A stretch of DNA of 64,000 bases from Pseudomonas sp. 7P_10.2_Bac1. Its GTDB lineage: Bacteria; Pseudomonadota; Gammaproteobacteria; Pseudomonadales; Pseudomonadaceae. The stretch lies in contig NZ_JANLNV010000010.1 in NCBI RefSeq assembly GCF_025465935.1, forward strand, positions 45,233 to 109,232, read 5' to 3'. Below are positions 1 to 8,282 of the stretch, one piece after another. The position numbers were made by a program, and so were the translations under genes. Below the pieces are notes generated by a model that ran no database searches, had not been told where the DNA came from, and was given only the letters and a program-made list of their open reading frames with translations. Numbering within the stretch: position 1 is the stretch's first letter; every line of letters begins with the position of its first letter.

Positions 1-957
1 CAGCGTGGTGGCCACTTCATCGGCCAGTGAGGCACGGGTCAGTTTGCTCGCTTTGCTGCCTTGGTCGGCACTGGCCAGGAACAACATGTCATTGATGATG
101 CTGCGCAGCCGCTCCAACTCTTCGAGGTTGGACTGCAGCACTTCAAAGTAATGCTCCGCCGAACGCCCGCGCGTTAGCGCCACTTGGGTCTGGCCAATCA
201 GGTTGGTCAGGGGCGAGCGCAGTTCATGGGCCACGTCGGCATTGAAAGACTCAAGGCGGGTGTACGCTTGCTCAACCCGATCAAGCGTGGAGTTGAAACC
301 TTTGACCAGATGGTCAAGCTCCGGCGGCAATGGCGACAGATGCAGGCGCCCGGACAAGCGTGGCGGTTCCAGCTTTTGGGCTTTTTCAGACAGGGTGATC
401 AGCGGCTTCAAACCGATACGCGCCACCCAATAGCCCAGCGCGGACGCCAACAACACGCCAATAATCGCCAGGCTGATCAACGCCATCAGCAAGTGGTGCT
501 GAGTCTGGCGAAAGGTCTCGGTGTCGATGCCGATCAAAAACCGCAGCGCCGGGCGTTGCTCCTTGGCCGGGATCTGACTGATCAACACCTTGAACGGGTA
601 ATCCGAACCGGGCAGTTGCAGATCGCGCACGCCGACCGGGCCTTGGGCAAAGGCCCTTATCTGGGTGTCGGGGGCGCCATACTCATACTGCGGGTCGCTG
701 CTGATGGCCCAAAAGCGAATGCGTTTGTCTTCTTCGCTGAGCAAGGTGAGTTTGGAGGTGATCTTGGCCCAATGATCAGGGTTACCGAAGCGATTGATCG
801 ATGATTCCAGGACGCTGAAGCGTGCATCCAGTTCGGCCTCGGGCAGCAGATTGATACCCTTGTCGACCTGCTGGTACAACGCCCCGCCAATGAGTACAAA
901 CACCAGCAGGGCCACCAGCGTGAACAGCACGCTCAGGCGCAGCGCGATAGAGTTCAT
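1..957 (-). CDS. Heavy-metal-type sensor histidine kinase (partial, C-terminus cut by window edge)
   Basis: Inner-membrane sensor kinase of the CusS/CopS type, expected to phosphorylate the response regulator encoded 13 bases upstream. The 319 visible residues show a first membrane helix at about residues 7-27, a periplasmic loop of about 125 residues, a second helix at about 157-177, a HAMP-like linker and the dimerisation/phosphoacceptor H-box around His244 (VAHELRSPL). The ATP-binding domain lies beyond base 1. The start is the ATG at 957; it directly follows the regulator stop, as is usual for such pairs. The frame is open to the window edge. The family assignment is good; the signal sensed cannot be read from the sequence, and linkage to an efflux pump suggests a toxic compound or metal. 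Confidence 0.88.
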   Translation of the reverse strand, partial: MNSIALRLSVLFTLVALLVFVLIGGALYQQVDKGINLLPEAELDARFSVLESSINRFGNPDHWAKITSKLTLLSEEDKRIRFWAISSDPQYEYGAPDTQIRAFAQGPVGVRDLQLPGSDYPFKVLISQIPAKEQRPALRFLIGIDTETFRQTQHHLLMALISLAIIGVLLASALGYWVARIGLKPLITLSEKAQKLEPPRLSGRLHLSPLPPELDHLVKGFNSTLDRVEQAYTRLESFNADVAHELRSPLTNLIGQTQVALTRGRSAEHYFEVLQSNLEELERLRSIINDMLFLASADQGSKASKLTRASLADEVATTL

Positions 958-970
958 GCGGGTCGGCTGC

Positions 971-1645
971 TTAGACACTACGACGCTCCAGTACGTAACC
1001 CATGCCGCGAATGGTGTGCAGTAACTTGTGCTCGAAAGGCCCGTCCAGTTTGGCCCGCAGGCGTTTGATCGCGACTTCGACGACGTTGGCGTCGCTGTCG
1101 AAGTTGATGTCCCAGACCATCTCGGCAATCGCTGTTTTAGACAGAATTTCGCCCTGACGCCGGGCCAGTACGCTGAGCAGCGCAAATTCTTTGGCGGTCA
1201 GGTCCAGGCGGCTTCCGGCGCGGCTGGCCTTGCGGCTTATCAGGTCGATCCACAGGTCATCGACCGTCACCTGCACCGGCTCATGGCCGCCGCTGCGACG
1301 GGTCAAGGCTTGCAACCGGGCGACCAGTTCCAGAAACGAAAACGGCTTGCCCAGGTAATCATCAGCGCCTTCGCGCAGGCCGCGCACCCGGTCTTCAACC
1401 CGCTCGCGCGCGGTTAGCATAATCACCGGGGTTTGCTTGCGCGCGCGCAAGGCTCGCAGCACGCCAAAGCCATCGAGTTCCGGGAGCATCACGTCGAGCA
1501 CAATCACCGCGTAATCGCTCTCCAGCGCCAGGTGTAAACCCTCGACGCCATCGCGGGCCACATCCACCGTGTAGCCTTGTTCTGTCAGCCCGCGATGCAG
1601 GTAGTCAGCGGTTTTCTCTTCATCTTCAATAATCAGAACGCGCAT
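971..1645 (-). CDS. OmpR/CusR-family response regulator
   Basis: DNA-binding response regulator of 224 residues. The N-terminal receiver domain has the acidic pair after MRVLIIEDEE, the phosphoacceptor Asp51 in VIVLDVMLPELDG and the conserved Lys in YLGKPFSFLEL. The C-terminal winged helix ends with the typical HTIRGMGYVLE motif. The frame extends upstream to 1714, but the ATG at 1645 gives the exact family N-terminus, so the shorter form is preferred. It lies 8 bases after the permease stop and 13 bases before the kinase, so pump and regulators are probably co-transcribed and the system likely controls its own operon. Confidence 0.92.
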   Translation of the reverse strand: MRVLIIEDEEKTADYLHRGLTEQGYTVDVARDGVEGLHLALESDYAVIVLDVMLPELDGFGVLRALRARKQTPVIMLTARERVEDRVRGLREGADDYLGKPFSFLELVARLQALTRRSGGHEPVQVTVDDLWIDLISRKASRAGSRLDLTAKEFALLSVLARRQGEILSKTAIAEMVWDINFDSDANVVEVAIKRLRAKLDGPFEHKLLHTIRGMGYVLERRSV

Positions 1646-1653
1646 AACCTGCC

Positions 1654-4600
1654 TCAGTGATCCGTCGCCAGTGAGTTGGCGGGTTTGGACCGGTGGAACA
1701 ATCGTTCGAGCCACAAGTATATGACGGGCGTGGTAAACAGCGTCAGCGCCTGACTGACCAATAACCCGCCGACCACGGCAATCCCCAGGGGCTGGCGCAA
1801 CTCGGCGCCGGTGCCGTAGCCGAGCATCAGCGGCAAGGCGCCGAGCAGGGCGGCAAGGGTGGTCATGATGATCGGTCGAAAACGCGTCAGGCAGGCTTCA
1901 TAGATTGCGGCCTCGGGGCTCAGCCCGCGTGTGCGCTGGGCATCGAGGGCGAAGTCGATCATCAGGATGCCGTTTTTCTTGACGATCCCGATCAGCAACA
2001 CCAGCCCGATCAACGCCATGATCGAAAAGTCCTGGCCACATATCCACAGCATCAACAGTGCACCCAGCCCCGCCGAGGGCAGCGTCGAGATGATCGTCAG
2101 CGGGTGCACGAAGCTTTCGTATAGCACACCCAGAATGATGTAAACCGCCACCAGCGCGGCCAGAATCAGCCACGGCTGACTGGCCAGCGAGCTTTGGAAC
2201 GCTTGTGCGGCTCCCTGGAAATTGCCGCTGATGGTGCTCGGCATGCCAATCTCGTTTTTCGCCTGATTGAGTATCAGCACTGCGTCACCCAAGGCCACGC
2301 CGGGGGCAAGGTTGAAAGACAGGTTGGCGGCCGGGAACATCCCGTCATGGCTGATCGACAAGGGGCCGCTGGTGGGGGCATCGACCTTGGCCACGGCCGA
2401 GAGCGGGACCATTTCACCGGTCAACGGTGAGCGCAGGTAGAAGTAGTTCAGGCTCTCGGCCTTGCCGCGCTGCTTGCTGTCGACTTCCAGTATCACGTTG
2501 TACTGGTTGGTTTCAGTCTGGAATTCATTGATCTGGCGCTGCCCAAACGCGTCGTACAGGGCTTCGTCGACATCGGTGGCGGTCAGGCCGAAGCGCGCGG
2601 CAGCTTTGCGGTCGATGCTGATGTGGGTGATGCTGCCGCCCAGTTGCAGATCATTGGACAAGTCGCGAAAGGCTGGAAGGGTGCGCAATTTTTCTGTCAG
2701 GCGCTGGGTCCAGGTATTGAGCGTGGGCCCATCGTTGCTCTTGAGTACGTACTGATACTGGCTGCGGCTTGGCCCGGAGCTGAGGTTGATGTCTTGCCCG
2801 GCGCGCAGGTACAGCACTATGCCCGGCACCTTGGCCAGTTGTGGGCGGATACGGTCGATAAACTCGCTGGCCGAAACATCGCGCTCGCCGCGGTTTTTAA
2901 GGGCAATCCAGAAGCGGCCGTTGGCGATGGTCTGGTTGCTGCCGGTCACGCCCACCGAATGCGAAAACGCCTGCACTGCCGGGTCGGCACCGATGATCTT
3001 GGCCAGTGCCAAGTGCTTCTGGGTCATGTCCGCGTATGAAATATCCGAGGCCGCCTCGCTGGTGCCCAGAACAAAACCGGTGTCTTGAACCGGGAAGAAC
3101 CCCTTGGGGATAAGCACATAGCCAGCAATGGCCATCGCCAATGTCACGCCAAATACCCCCAGCATCAGCCGCTGGTGGGCGAGGGCACGCTTGAGGCCTG
3201 CGTCATACAGGGCTAGCAAGCGCTCGCCAAAACCGGGCCGGGCGTCAGCGTGATGCACCGGTGCGCGCATGAACAACGCAGCCAGGGTCGGAGCGAGGGT
3301 CAGCGACACCAGCACCGAAATCACAATGGTTGAGGTGGCGGTCAGGGCGAACTCTTTGAACAGCCGCCCGACCACACCGCCCATGAACAGCAGTGGAATA
3401 AATGCAGCCACCAGCGAGAAACTGATCGACACCACGGTGAAGCCAATCTCACTCGACCCCTTGATTGCCGCATCGCGCATGCTTTCGCCTGCTTCGAGAT
3501 GGCGGTGGATGTTCTCCACCACCACAATCGCGTCGTCGACCACAAACCCCACGGCTACCACAATCGCCACCAGCGTCAGGTTGTTCAAGCTGAACCCGAG
3601 CACGTACATCAGGGCAAAGCTGGCGATCAACGAGACCCCCAGCACCGCGGAGACAATCAATGTAGCTGACCACTGGCGCAGGAACAGCGCCATGACCGCG
3701 ACCACCAGCAGCACCGCGATCAGCAGCGTGATTTCAACTTCATGCAACGAGGCGCGGATGGTCTGGGTACGGTCGCTCAGCACCGTGACCTCAACAGAGG
3801 CCGGGAGCATGGCTTGCAGGCCGGGCAGAGCGGCTTGAATGCGGTCGACGGTCTCGACGATGTTGGCCCCTGGCTGGCGTGAAATCACCAGGTTGACCCC
3901 GGGCTGGTGGCCCGACCAGGCTTGCACATAGTCATTCTCGGAGCCGTTGATGACCCGCGCGACGTCGCGCAACTGCACGGGCGCGCCATCTTTGTACGAG
4001 ACGATCAACTGGCCGTACTCGTCGGCATCGAACAGTTGGTCGTTGGTTGCCAGCGTGGAAATACTCGATGGGCCGTACAGCGCGCCTTTGGCGAGGTTGA
4101 GGCTGGTCTGTTGCAGCGTCAGGCGGATGTCAGCGAGGGTCAGGCCGATGGCCGCCAGTTTGTCGGCGGAGGCCTGGATCCGGATCGCCGGGCGTTGCTG
4201 GCCGGTAATGTTGATCTGGCCCACGCCGTCGATCTGGCTGATTTGCCGGGCGAGCAAGGTTTCTACGTAATCGCTGAGTTCGGTGCCGGGCATGTGCAAC
4301 GAGCTGATGCTCAGGATCAACACCGGGCTGTCCGCCGGGTTGACCTTGCGCCAGGTGGGCAGCGTGGGCATGTCTTTGGGCAACTTGCCCGAAGCAGTGT
4401 TGATCGCCGCCTGGACTTCCTGCGCGGCGGTGTCGATGCTTTTGTCGAGGGTGAATTGCAGGGTCAGGCTGGTGGATCCCAGCGCGCTGCTGGAAGTCAT
4501 CTGGGTGACGCCGGGGATGGCGCTGAACTGCACCTCCAGCGGTGTAGCCACCGAGGAAGCCATGGTGTCCGGGCTGGCGCCGGGCAGTTGTGCCGACACT

Positions 4601-4749
4601 TGGATGGTCGGAAATTCAGCTTCGGGCAGCGGCGCGACCGGCAGACGCGGGAAGGCAATCAAGCCCAGCAGCACTAACGCAAAGGTCAGCAACACGGTGG
4701 CAATCGGGTGATCGACGCACCAGGCCGAGAGTGAGCGGCTGCGGGTCAT
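1654..4749 (-). CDS. RND-family multidrug efflux permease (MdtB/MdtC/MuxB-like)
   Basis: Inner-membrane proton-driven efflux pump of 1031 residues, the normal size for the hydrophobe/amphiphile RND family. It begins with a short cytoplasmic segment and TM1 (about residues 14-32), then a large periplasmic domain, a block of helices containing the proton-relay motif VGFVVDDAIVVVENIH (the two adjacent Asp of TM4), a second large periplasmic domain and the last helices. It overlaps the adaptor stop by 4 bases (ATGA), indicating translational coupling. MdtABC and MuxABC use two different permeases, but only one is encoded here and no outer-membrane channel gene is visible, so it probably borrows a TolC/OprM-type protein encoded elsewhere. 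The substrate is unknown. Confidence 0.9.
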   Translation of the reverse strand: MTRSRSLSAWCVDHPIATVLLTFALVLLGLIAFPRLPVAPLPEAEFPTIQVSAQLPGASPDTMASSVATPLEVQFSAIPGVTQMTSSSALGSTSLTLQFTLDKSIDTAAQEVQAAINTASGKLPKDMPTLPTWRKVNPADSPVLILSISSLHMPGTELSDYVETLLARQISQIDGVGQINITGQQRPAIRIQASADKLAAIGLTLADIRLTLQQTSLNLAKGALYGPSSISTLATNDQLFDADEYGQLIVSYKDGAPVQLRDVARVINGSENDYVQAWSGHQPGVNLVISRQPGANIVETVDRIQAALPGLQAMLPASVEVTVLSDRTQTIRASLHEVEITLLIAVLLVVAVMALFLRQWSATLIVSAVLGVSLIASFALMYVLGFSLNNLTLVAIVVAVGFVVDDAIVVVENIHRHLEAGESMRDAAIKGSSEIGFTVVSISFSLVAAFIPLLFMGGVVGRLFKEFALTATSTIVISVLVSLTLAPTLAALFMRAPVHHADARPGFGERLLALYDAGLKRALAHQRLMLGVFGVTLAMAIAGYVLIPKGFFPVQDTGFVLGTSEAASDISYADMTQKHLALAKIIGADPAVQAFSHSVGVTGSNQTIANGRFWIALKNRGERDVSASEFIDRIRPQLAKVPGIVLYLRAGQDINLSSGPSRSQYQYVLKSNDGPTLNTWTQRLTEKLRTLPAFRDLSNDLQLGGSITHISIDRKAAARFGLTATDVDEALYDAFGQRQINEFQTETNQYNVILEVDSKQRGKAESLNYFYLRSPLTGEMVPLSAVAKVDAPTSGPLSISHDGMFPAANLSFNLAPGVALGDAVLILNQAKNEIGMPSTISGNFQGAAQAFQSSLASQPWLILAALVAVYIILGVLYESFVHPLTIISTLPSAGLGALLMLWICGQDFSIMALIGLVLLIGIVKKNGILMIDFALDAQRTRGLSPEAAIYEACLTRFRPIIMTTLAALLGALPLMLGYGTGAELRQPLGIAVVGGLLVSQALTLFTTPVIYLWLERLFHRSKPANSLATDH

Positions 4750-5915
4750 GGTTGCACCGGCGTGGCATTGTTCGAACCTGTATCTGCGAGCGCGGGCTCG
4801 CTCAGGATTTCAATCCGCGAGCCGGGTTTGAGTCGCGACTGGCCATCACTGACCAACGTATCGCCCACATTGACGCCGCTGACGATGTTCAACGCCGTGT
4901 CCTGATAGAGGAGTTGCACGGGCACGGTTTCGACCTTGTCGCCGTTGACCCTGTACACGAAATAATGGTCCAGGCCGCGTTGTACCACCGAAGGCGGCAC
5001 CACCAGGGCGCCTTGATCGAGCCCGGTCTGCACTTCGACATTCACCAGTTGCCCAGGCCAGAGCGTATGGGTGGGGTTGTCGAACTGTGCCTTGACCTTG
5101 ATGGTGCCGGTGCTGGCGGTTACCTGGTTGTCAATCAGGCTCAAGCGACCTTCGCCCAACGGCGTGCCGCTGTGGTCCGCGTCGCCAATAAAGGCTTTGA
5201 CCAGGGCCGGATTCCTGGCGTTGAGCAGTTCATGCAAAGTGGGCAACAACTGTTGGGGCAGGGAAAACTCAACAGCGATCGGATCGAGTTGGGTCACGGA
5301 AAATAACCCCTGGGTATCGCTGACCCGCAGGAAGTTACCCGGATCCACGGCACGGATACCCACGCGGCCAGTGACCGGTGAGTGAATCTGCGTATACGAC
5401 AGTTGCACCTGCGCTGCTTCAATGGCCGCCTGATTGCCTATCGCCGTAGCTTTTAGCTGATTGACCAGTGCCTGTTGCTGATCGAGAGTTTGTTTGGACA
5501 CGCCGTTGTCGACGCTCAGCAACTGGTAGCGCTTGAGGTCGATCAGCGCACCCTGCAACTGCGCCTGATTTTGCTGTAATTGAGCTTTGGCCTGGTCCAG
5601 GCTGGCCTTGATCGAACGGTCATCCAGGGTCGCGAGCAAGTCCCCGGCCCGCACAGTCTGCCCTTCATTGACCAGCAATTGCGTGAGGATGCCATCAATC
5701 TGTGGGCGGATGATCACGCTGTGCAGCGACAGCACGGCACCGATCCCGCTGACGGTGCGGGGGACGTCTTGCTGCACCACTTGAATGACTCGCACCGGCA
5801 CGGCGGTAGCTGCGACCGGGGTGTGAGAGGCGGGGCGTTTGAACAGCCAGAAGCCTGCGCCGAGCAGAACAATCACCAACGTGCCTAGCACTATTTTTTT
5901 AGTTTGAATGCGCAT
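4746..5915 (-). CDS. RND efflux periplasmic adaptor subunit (MdtA-like)
   Basis: Membrane-fusion protein of 389 residues that links the RND permease to an outer-membrane channel. An N-terminal membrane anchor (about residues 9-25) is followed by the first half of the lipoyl domain (IRPQIDGILTQLLVNEGQTV), a helical hairpin rich in Gln (about 100-175), the second lipoyl half (YTQIHSPVTGRVGIRAVDPG), a beta-barrel and the membrane-proximal domain (TLVSDGQSRLKPGSRIEI). The start ATG at 5915 gives a normal anchor. It is the first gene of the operon adaptor-permease-regulator-kinase. The 192 bases upstream (5916-6107) should hold the operon promoter, but I could not assign it. Confidence 0.9.
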   Translation of the reverse strand: MRIQTKKIVLGTLVIVLLGAGFWLFKRPASHTPVAATAVPVRVIQVVQQDVPRTVSGIGAVLSLHSVIIRPQIDGILTQLLVNEGQTVRAGDLLATLDDRSIKASLDQAKAQLQQNQAQLQGALIDLKRYQLLSVDNGVSKQTLDQQQALVNQLKATAIGNQAAIEAAQVQLSYTQIHSPVTGRVGIRAVDPGNFLRVSDTQGLFSVTQLDPIAVEFSLPQQLLPTLHELLNARNPALVKAFIGDADHSGTPLGEGRLSLIDNQVTASTGTIKVKAQFDNPTHTLWPGQLVNVEVQTGLDQGALVVPPSVVQRGLDHYFVYRVNGDKVETVPVQLLYQDTALNIVSGVNVGDTLVSDGQSRLKPGSRIEILSEPALADTGSNNATPVQP

Positions 5916-6107
5916 GCCGGGTAAACGCCGTGTGCGTGGAAAAGGATAGTCAGGGTTATAGCGTTTGAATCCGGTCAGCAGAGTGACTGCAAACTGACAT
6001 TACGGACAGGAACATAAAAATAGTGTGATCAGCATCAAGAAAGAGCTGCCCACGTCGATAGTTCTGTAGAGGGTGCGCTCCAGCGTTCCCGCTCAGAGGC
6101 GTGAACA

Positions 6108-6449
6108 ATGAAGAAGATGGCGCTAAGTTTTGCCGCGTGTGTGTTCATGCTGTTGGCTAAAGAAGCTGAGGCACAGTCGGTTGTCAGAAGCGGTGAGATT
6201 CATTTTCAGGGCGCTATTGTGGAGTCTTCCTACGAGATTGCCCCGGTCAGCGATATGAACGTGGGGCAGTCCATAAAGCTGATTGAGGTCGAGCCCGGTA
6301 TTGTCATTGCGGTGAATATGGCCTCACGAGGCGCCGGTGGCAGCGAGCCGCATTTTTCCACGGCCTTTGAAGCGCTGAAAAACCTGCCACCTGCCAACGA
6401 TAACGTGTCTGCCAGCAAGCGCGGCGTGCTGACTATTTCCTACCGGTGA
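6108..6449 (+). CDS. Small exported protein with a fimbrial-subunit-like N-terminus
   Basis: 113 residues. A signal peptide (MKKMALSFAACVFMLLAKEAEA, cut after about residue 22) precedes RSGEIHFQGAIVESSYEI, which matches the start of mature type 1 fimbrial subunits (GxIxFxGxIVxxxC). The cysteine that normally follows is a Tyr, and the protein is shorter than a full pilin (about 150-180 residues). No usher or chaperone gene is nearby. Small single-copy proteins of this kind occur in pseudomonads under the name type 1 fimbrial protein; whether they form fibres is doubtful. It could instead be a free-standing beta-sandwich secreted protein. Confidence 0.6.
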   Translation: MKKMALSFAACVFMLLAKEAEAQSVVRSGEIHFQGAIVESSYEIAPVSDMNVGQSIKLIEVEPGIVIAVNMASRGAGGSEPHFSTAFEALKNLPPANDNVSASKRGVLTISYR

Positions 6450-6531
6450 CTGCTCGACGGGTAGATCGGGCAGGTATACTGCGCCGTCTTGCGCCAACTG
6501 GCCGATCACTCCCCCGTAATCCGGAGCTTTC

Positions 6532-6783
6532 ATGACCACTCCTACATCACCGGCCGCTCCCGATGCCGTGAGCGCCGAACCGATTGAAACCGAAGCAACT
6601 GTGGAAACCCCGAAAAAGCCGGTGATTCCAGCGTTCACGTTTCCATTCAAGCCTGCTGAATTTGCCAAGAACAAAGCCAGTTCCAAAGGGCAGACCCACT
6701 ACAAAAAAGGTGAAGGTCACGGCCACACCAAAACCCCTGGTGCAGCGCCTCCCGGCACTCGTCGTTCCATGGGCAAGCGCTGA
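6532..6783 (+). CDS. Conserved small basic protein of unknown function
   Basis: 83 residues with no signal peptide or membrane segment. The N-terminal half is Pro/Ala/Glu-rich and looks disordered; the C-terminal half has a cluster of Lys, Gly and His (SSKGQTHYKKGEGHGHTKTP) and ends in RRSMGKR. A GGAG ribosome site precedes the ATG (6523-6526) and a TATACT -10-like box lies at about 6474-6479. It is convergent with the acetyltransferase gene, with 11 bases between them. The His/Lys-rich tail could bind nucleic acid or metal, but this is a guess. Confidence 0.65.
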   Translation: MTTPTSPAAPDAVSAEPIETEATVETPKKPVIPAFTFPFKPAEFAKNKASSKGQTHYKKGEGHGHTKTPGAAPPGTRRSMGKR

Positions 6784-6794
6784 TTGTCGAATGC

Positions 6795-7268
6795 TTATAG
6801 CGCTTCGCGGCGCACCCGTTGCAGGCCGTGTTTGTGGTAAAGCCGGCGGGCGCGGTGGTTGTGTTCCATGACTTTGAGGTCGACACAGGCTTCACCGCGC
6901 TGCTTGAACGTGCTGAACACCTGGTAGAGCAGCGCGCCGCCCAGCCCACGTCCTTGCAGGCGAGGATGCACCACCAGATCCTTGAGGTAAGCGCTGGTCC
7001 AGGCCACCGCCACGCCGACCACCTGGTCGTCGAGCAGGCTGACAAAACACAGTTGTGGGTCGTATTCCGCGTCGTGCAACAGGTCATGTTGCCAGCGTGT
7101 GAATGGCTCGACACTGCCCTGGCCAGCGGCATACCCCAGTTCGAGCAAGGCATGCACGGCGGGCATCCGATCCTGTTCAAGCCGGGTCAGCAGCACATCT
7201 TCAGGCCACGGCACAGGGGCCAGGGGCTGGCGCAGGTCTTTGCGTAGCAGCAGGCAGTACTCACTCAT
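6795..7268 (-). CDS. GNAT-family N-acetyltransferase
   Basis: 157 residues. The acetyl-CoA-binding segment is clear: a beta strand (LKDLVVHP) followed by RLQGRGLGGALL, the R/Q-x-x-G-x-G/A pyrophosphate-binding loop, and a late HNHRARRLYHKHGLQ segment typical of the family's C-terminal fold. The acceptor substrate is unknown. It lies 6 bases downstream of the CheV-type gene on the same strand, so the two may be co-transcribed, though no functional link is evident. Confidence 0.85.
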   Translation of the reverse strand: MSEYCLLLRKDLRQPLAPVPWPEDVLLTRLEQDRMPAVHALLELGYAAGQGSVEPFTRWQHDLLHDAEYDPQLCFVSLLDDQVVGVAVAWTSAYLKDLVVHPRLQGRGLGGALLYQVFSTFKQRGEACVDLKVMEHNHRARRLYHKHGLQRVRREAL

Positions 7269-7274
7269 GTGCAG

Positions 7275-8174
7275 TCAGGCACCTTGCTCGGCCACGGTGC
7301 GGGCGGCCAGGATCAGCGATTGGGTCAGTTCCGGCGAGGAAAACTTGGTCAGTACTGCATTGGCCCCGGCCAGTCGGGCTTTCTCGCTGTTCATCGTGCT
7401 GTTGAGCGAGGTGTGCAGCAATACATACAAGTGCGCAAAATCCGGCGTCTCACGCAGGGTACGGGTGAAGGCGTAGCCGTCCATCTCGGACATTTCAATG
7501 TCCGAAACCAGCACATTGATTTGCTCGGGCGTGCCGTGCAGTTCCAGCAGGCGGTCGATGGCCTCCTTGGCGCTGCGTGCCGTGTGGCAGTGCAGGCCAA
7601 GATTGCGCAGGCTCAACACCGACTGTTGCAGCGCCACTTGACTGTCATCGACCACCAGGATTCGTGCGTTGGCCAGCAATTGCGCGTCTTCACGGCTGAG
7701 GGGTTGTGCCTGGGGTTCTACCCGGGCCGGGGTGATGCCGTGGATTACTTTTTCAATGTCCAGCACCTGCACCAGCGCGCCATCCACCTGCGTGACGCCG
7801 GTGATGTAGGAGCGCTTGCCTGAGCCATAAGGCGGCGGGCGAATGTCTGTGCTCAGGCAATGCACGATCTTGCTCACGCTTTGTACATGCAGCCCCTGCC
7901 GGGAACGGCTGATGTCGGTGACGATCAGGCACCCTCCATTGGGGTCCAACAAGGGCTGCTCACCGATGGCCCGGCTCAGATCAATGACCGACAACGACGA
8001 CCCGCGCAGCACCGCAATGCCTTTTACGTGGGGGTGCGACTCGGGCATTTTGGTCAGCGGTGGGCAGGGAATGATTTCGCTGACCTTCAACAGATTGATC
8101 GCCATCAGCTTGCCGCTGCGCAACGTGAACAGCAGCAAAGACATCGAGTCGACGCGGGCGTGGGTGGATGACAT
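7275..8174 (-). CDS. CheV-type chemotaxis coupling protein (CheW domain plus receiver)
   Basis: 299 residues. An N-terminal CheW-like domain (about residues 8-155; FTLRSGKLMAINLLKVSEI, GIAVLRGSSLSVIDLSRAIG) couples receptors to CheA. A C-terminal receiver domain (about 175-299) carries the acidic pair in ILVVDDSQVA, the phosphoacceptor Asp in LVSDIEMSEMDGYAF and the Lys in LTKFSSPELT. The frame continues to 8201, but the ATG at 8174 has an AGAAGG ribosome site at normal distance, so that start is chosen. CheV proteins are thought to adapt chemoreceptor arrays through phosphorylation. It is an orphan here, with no other che genes in the window. Confidence 0.88.
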   Translation of the reverse strand: MSSTHARVDSMSLLLFTLRSGKLMAINLLKVSEIIPCPPLTKMPESHPHVKGIAVLRGSSLSVIDLSRAIGEQPLLDPNGGCLIVTDISRSRQGLHVQSVSKIVHCLSTDIRPPPYGSGKRSYITGVTQVDGALVQVLDIEKVIHGITPARVEPQAQPLSREDAQLLANARILVVDDSQVALQQSVLSLRNLGLHCHTARSAKEAIDRLLELHGTPEQINVLVSDIEMSEMDGYAFTRTLRETPDFAHLYVLLHTSLNSTMNSEKARLAGANAVLTKFSSPELTQSLILAARTVAEQGA

Positions 8175-8231
8175 AAATACCTTCTGTGATAAGGGCAGCA
8201 ATACTGGGTTATCGACCTTGACGCCGAATCC

Positions 8232-8260
8232 TGTAGGCGTCGCCTTTGGCAGCGCCTACA
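8232..8260. repeat. Short extragenic inverted repeat
   Basis: TGTAGGCG (8232-8239) and CGCCTACA (8253-8260) form a perfect 8-base inverted repeat with a 13-base loop between norR and the CheV-type gene. It resembles the palindromic extragenic elements of pseudomonads and may act as a weak terminator for norR or CheV mRNA processing, though there is no T-tract. Confidence 0.5.
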
Positions 8261-8282
8261 CAGGGAGCGTTGATAAGAAGGG

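Noticed and set aside
3907..4677. 256-codon open frame on the plus strand
   Set aside because: Antisense to the RND permease gene; Gly/Arg/Gln-rich product with no motif.
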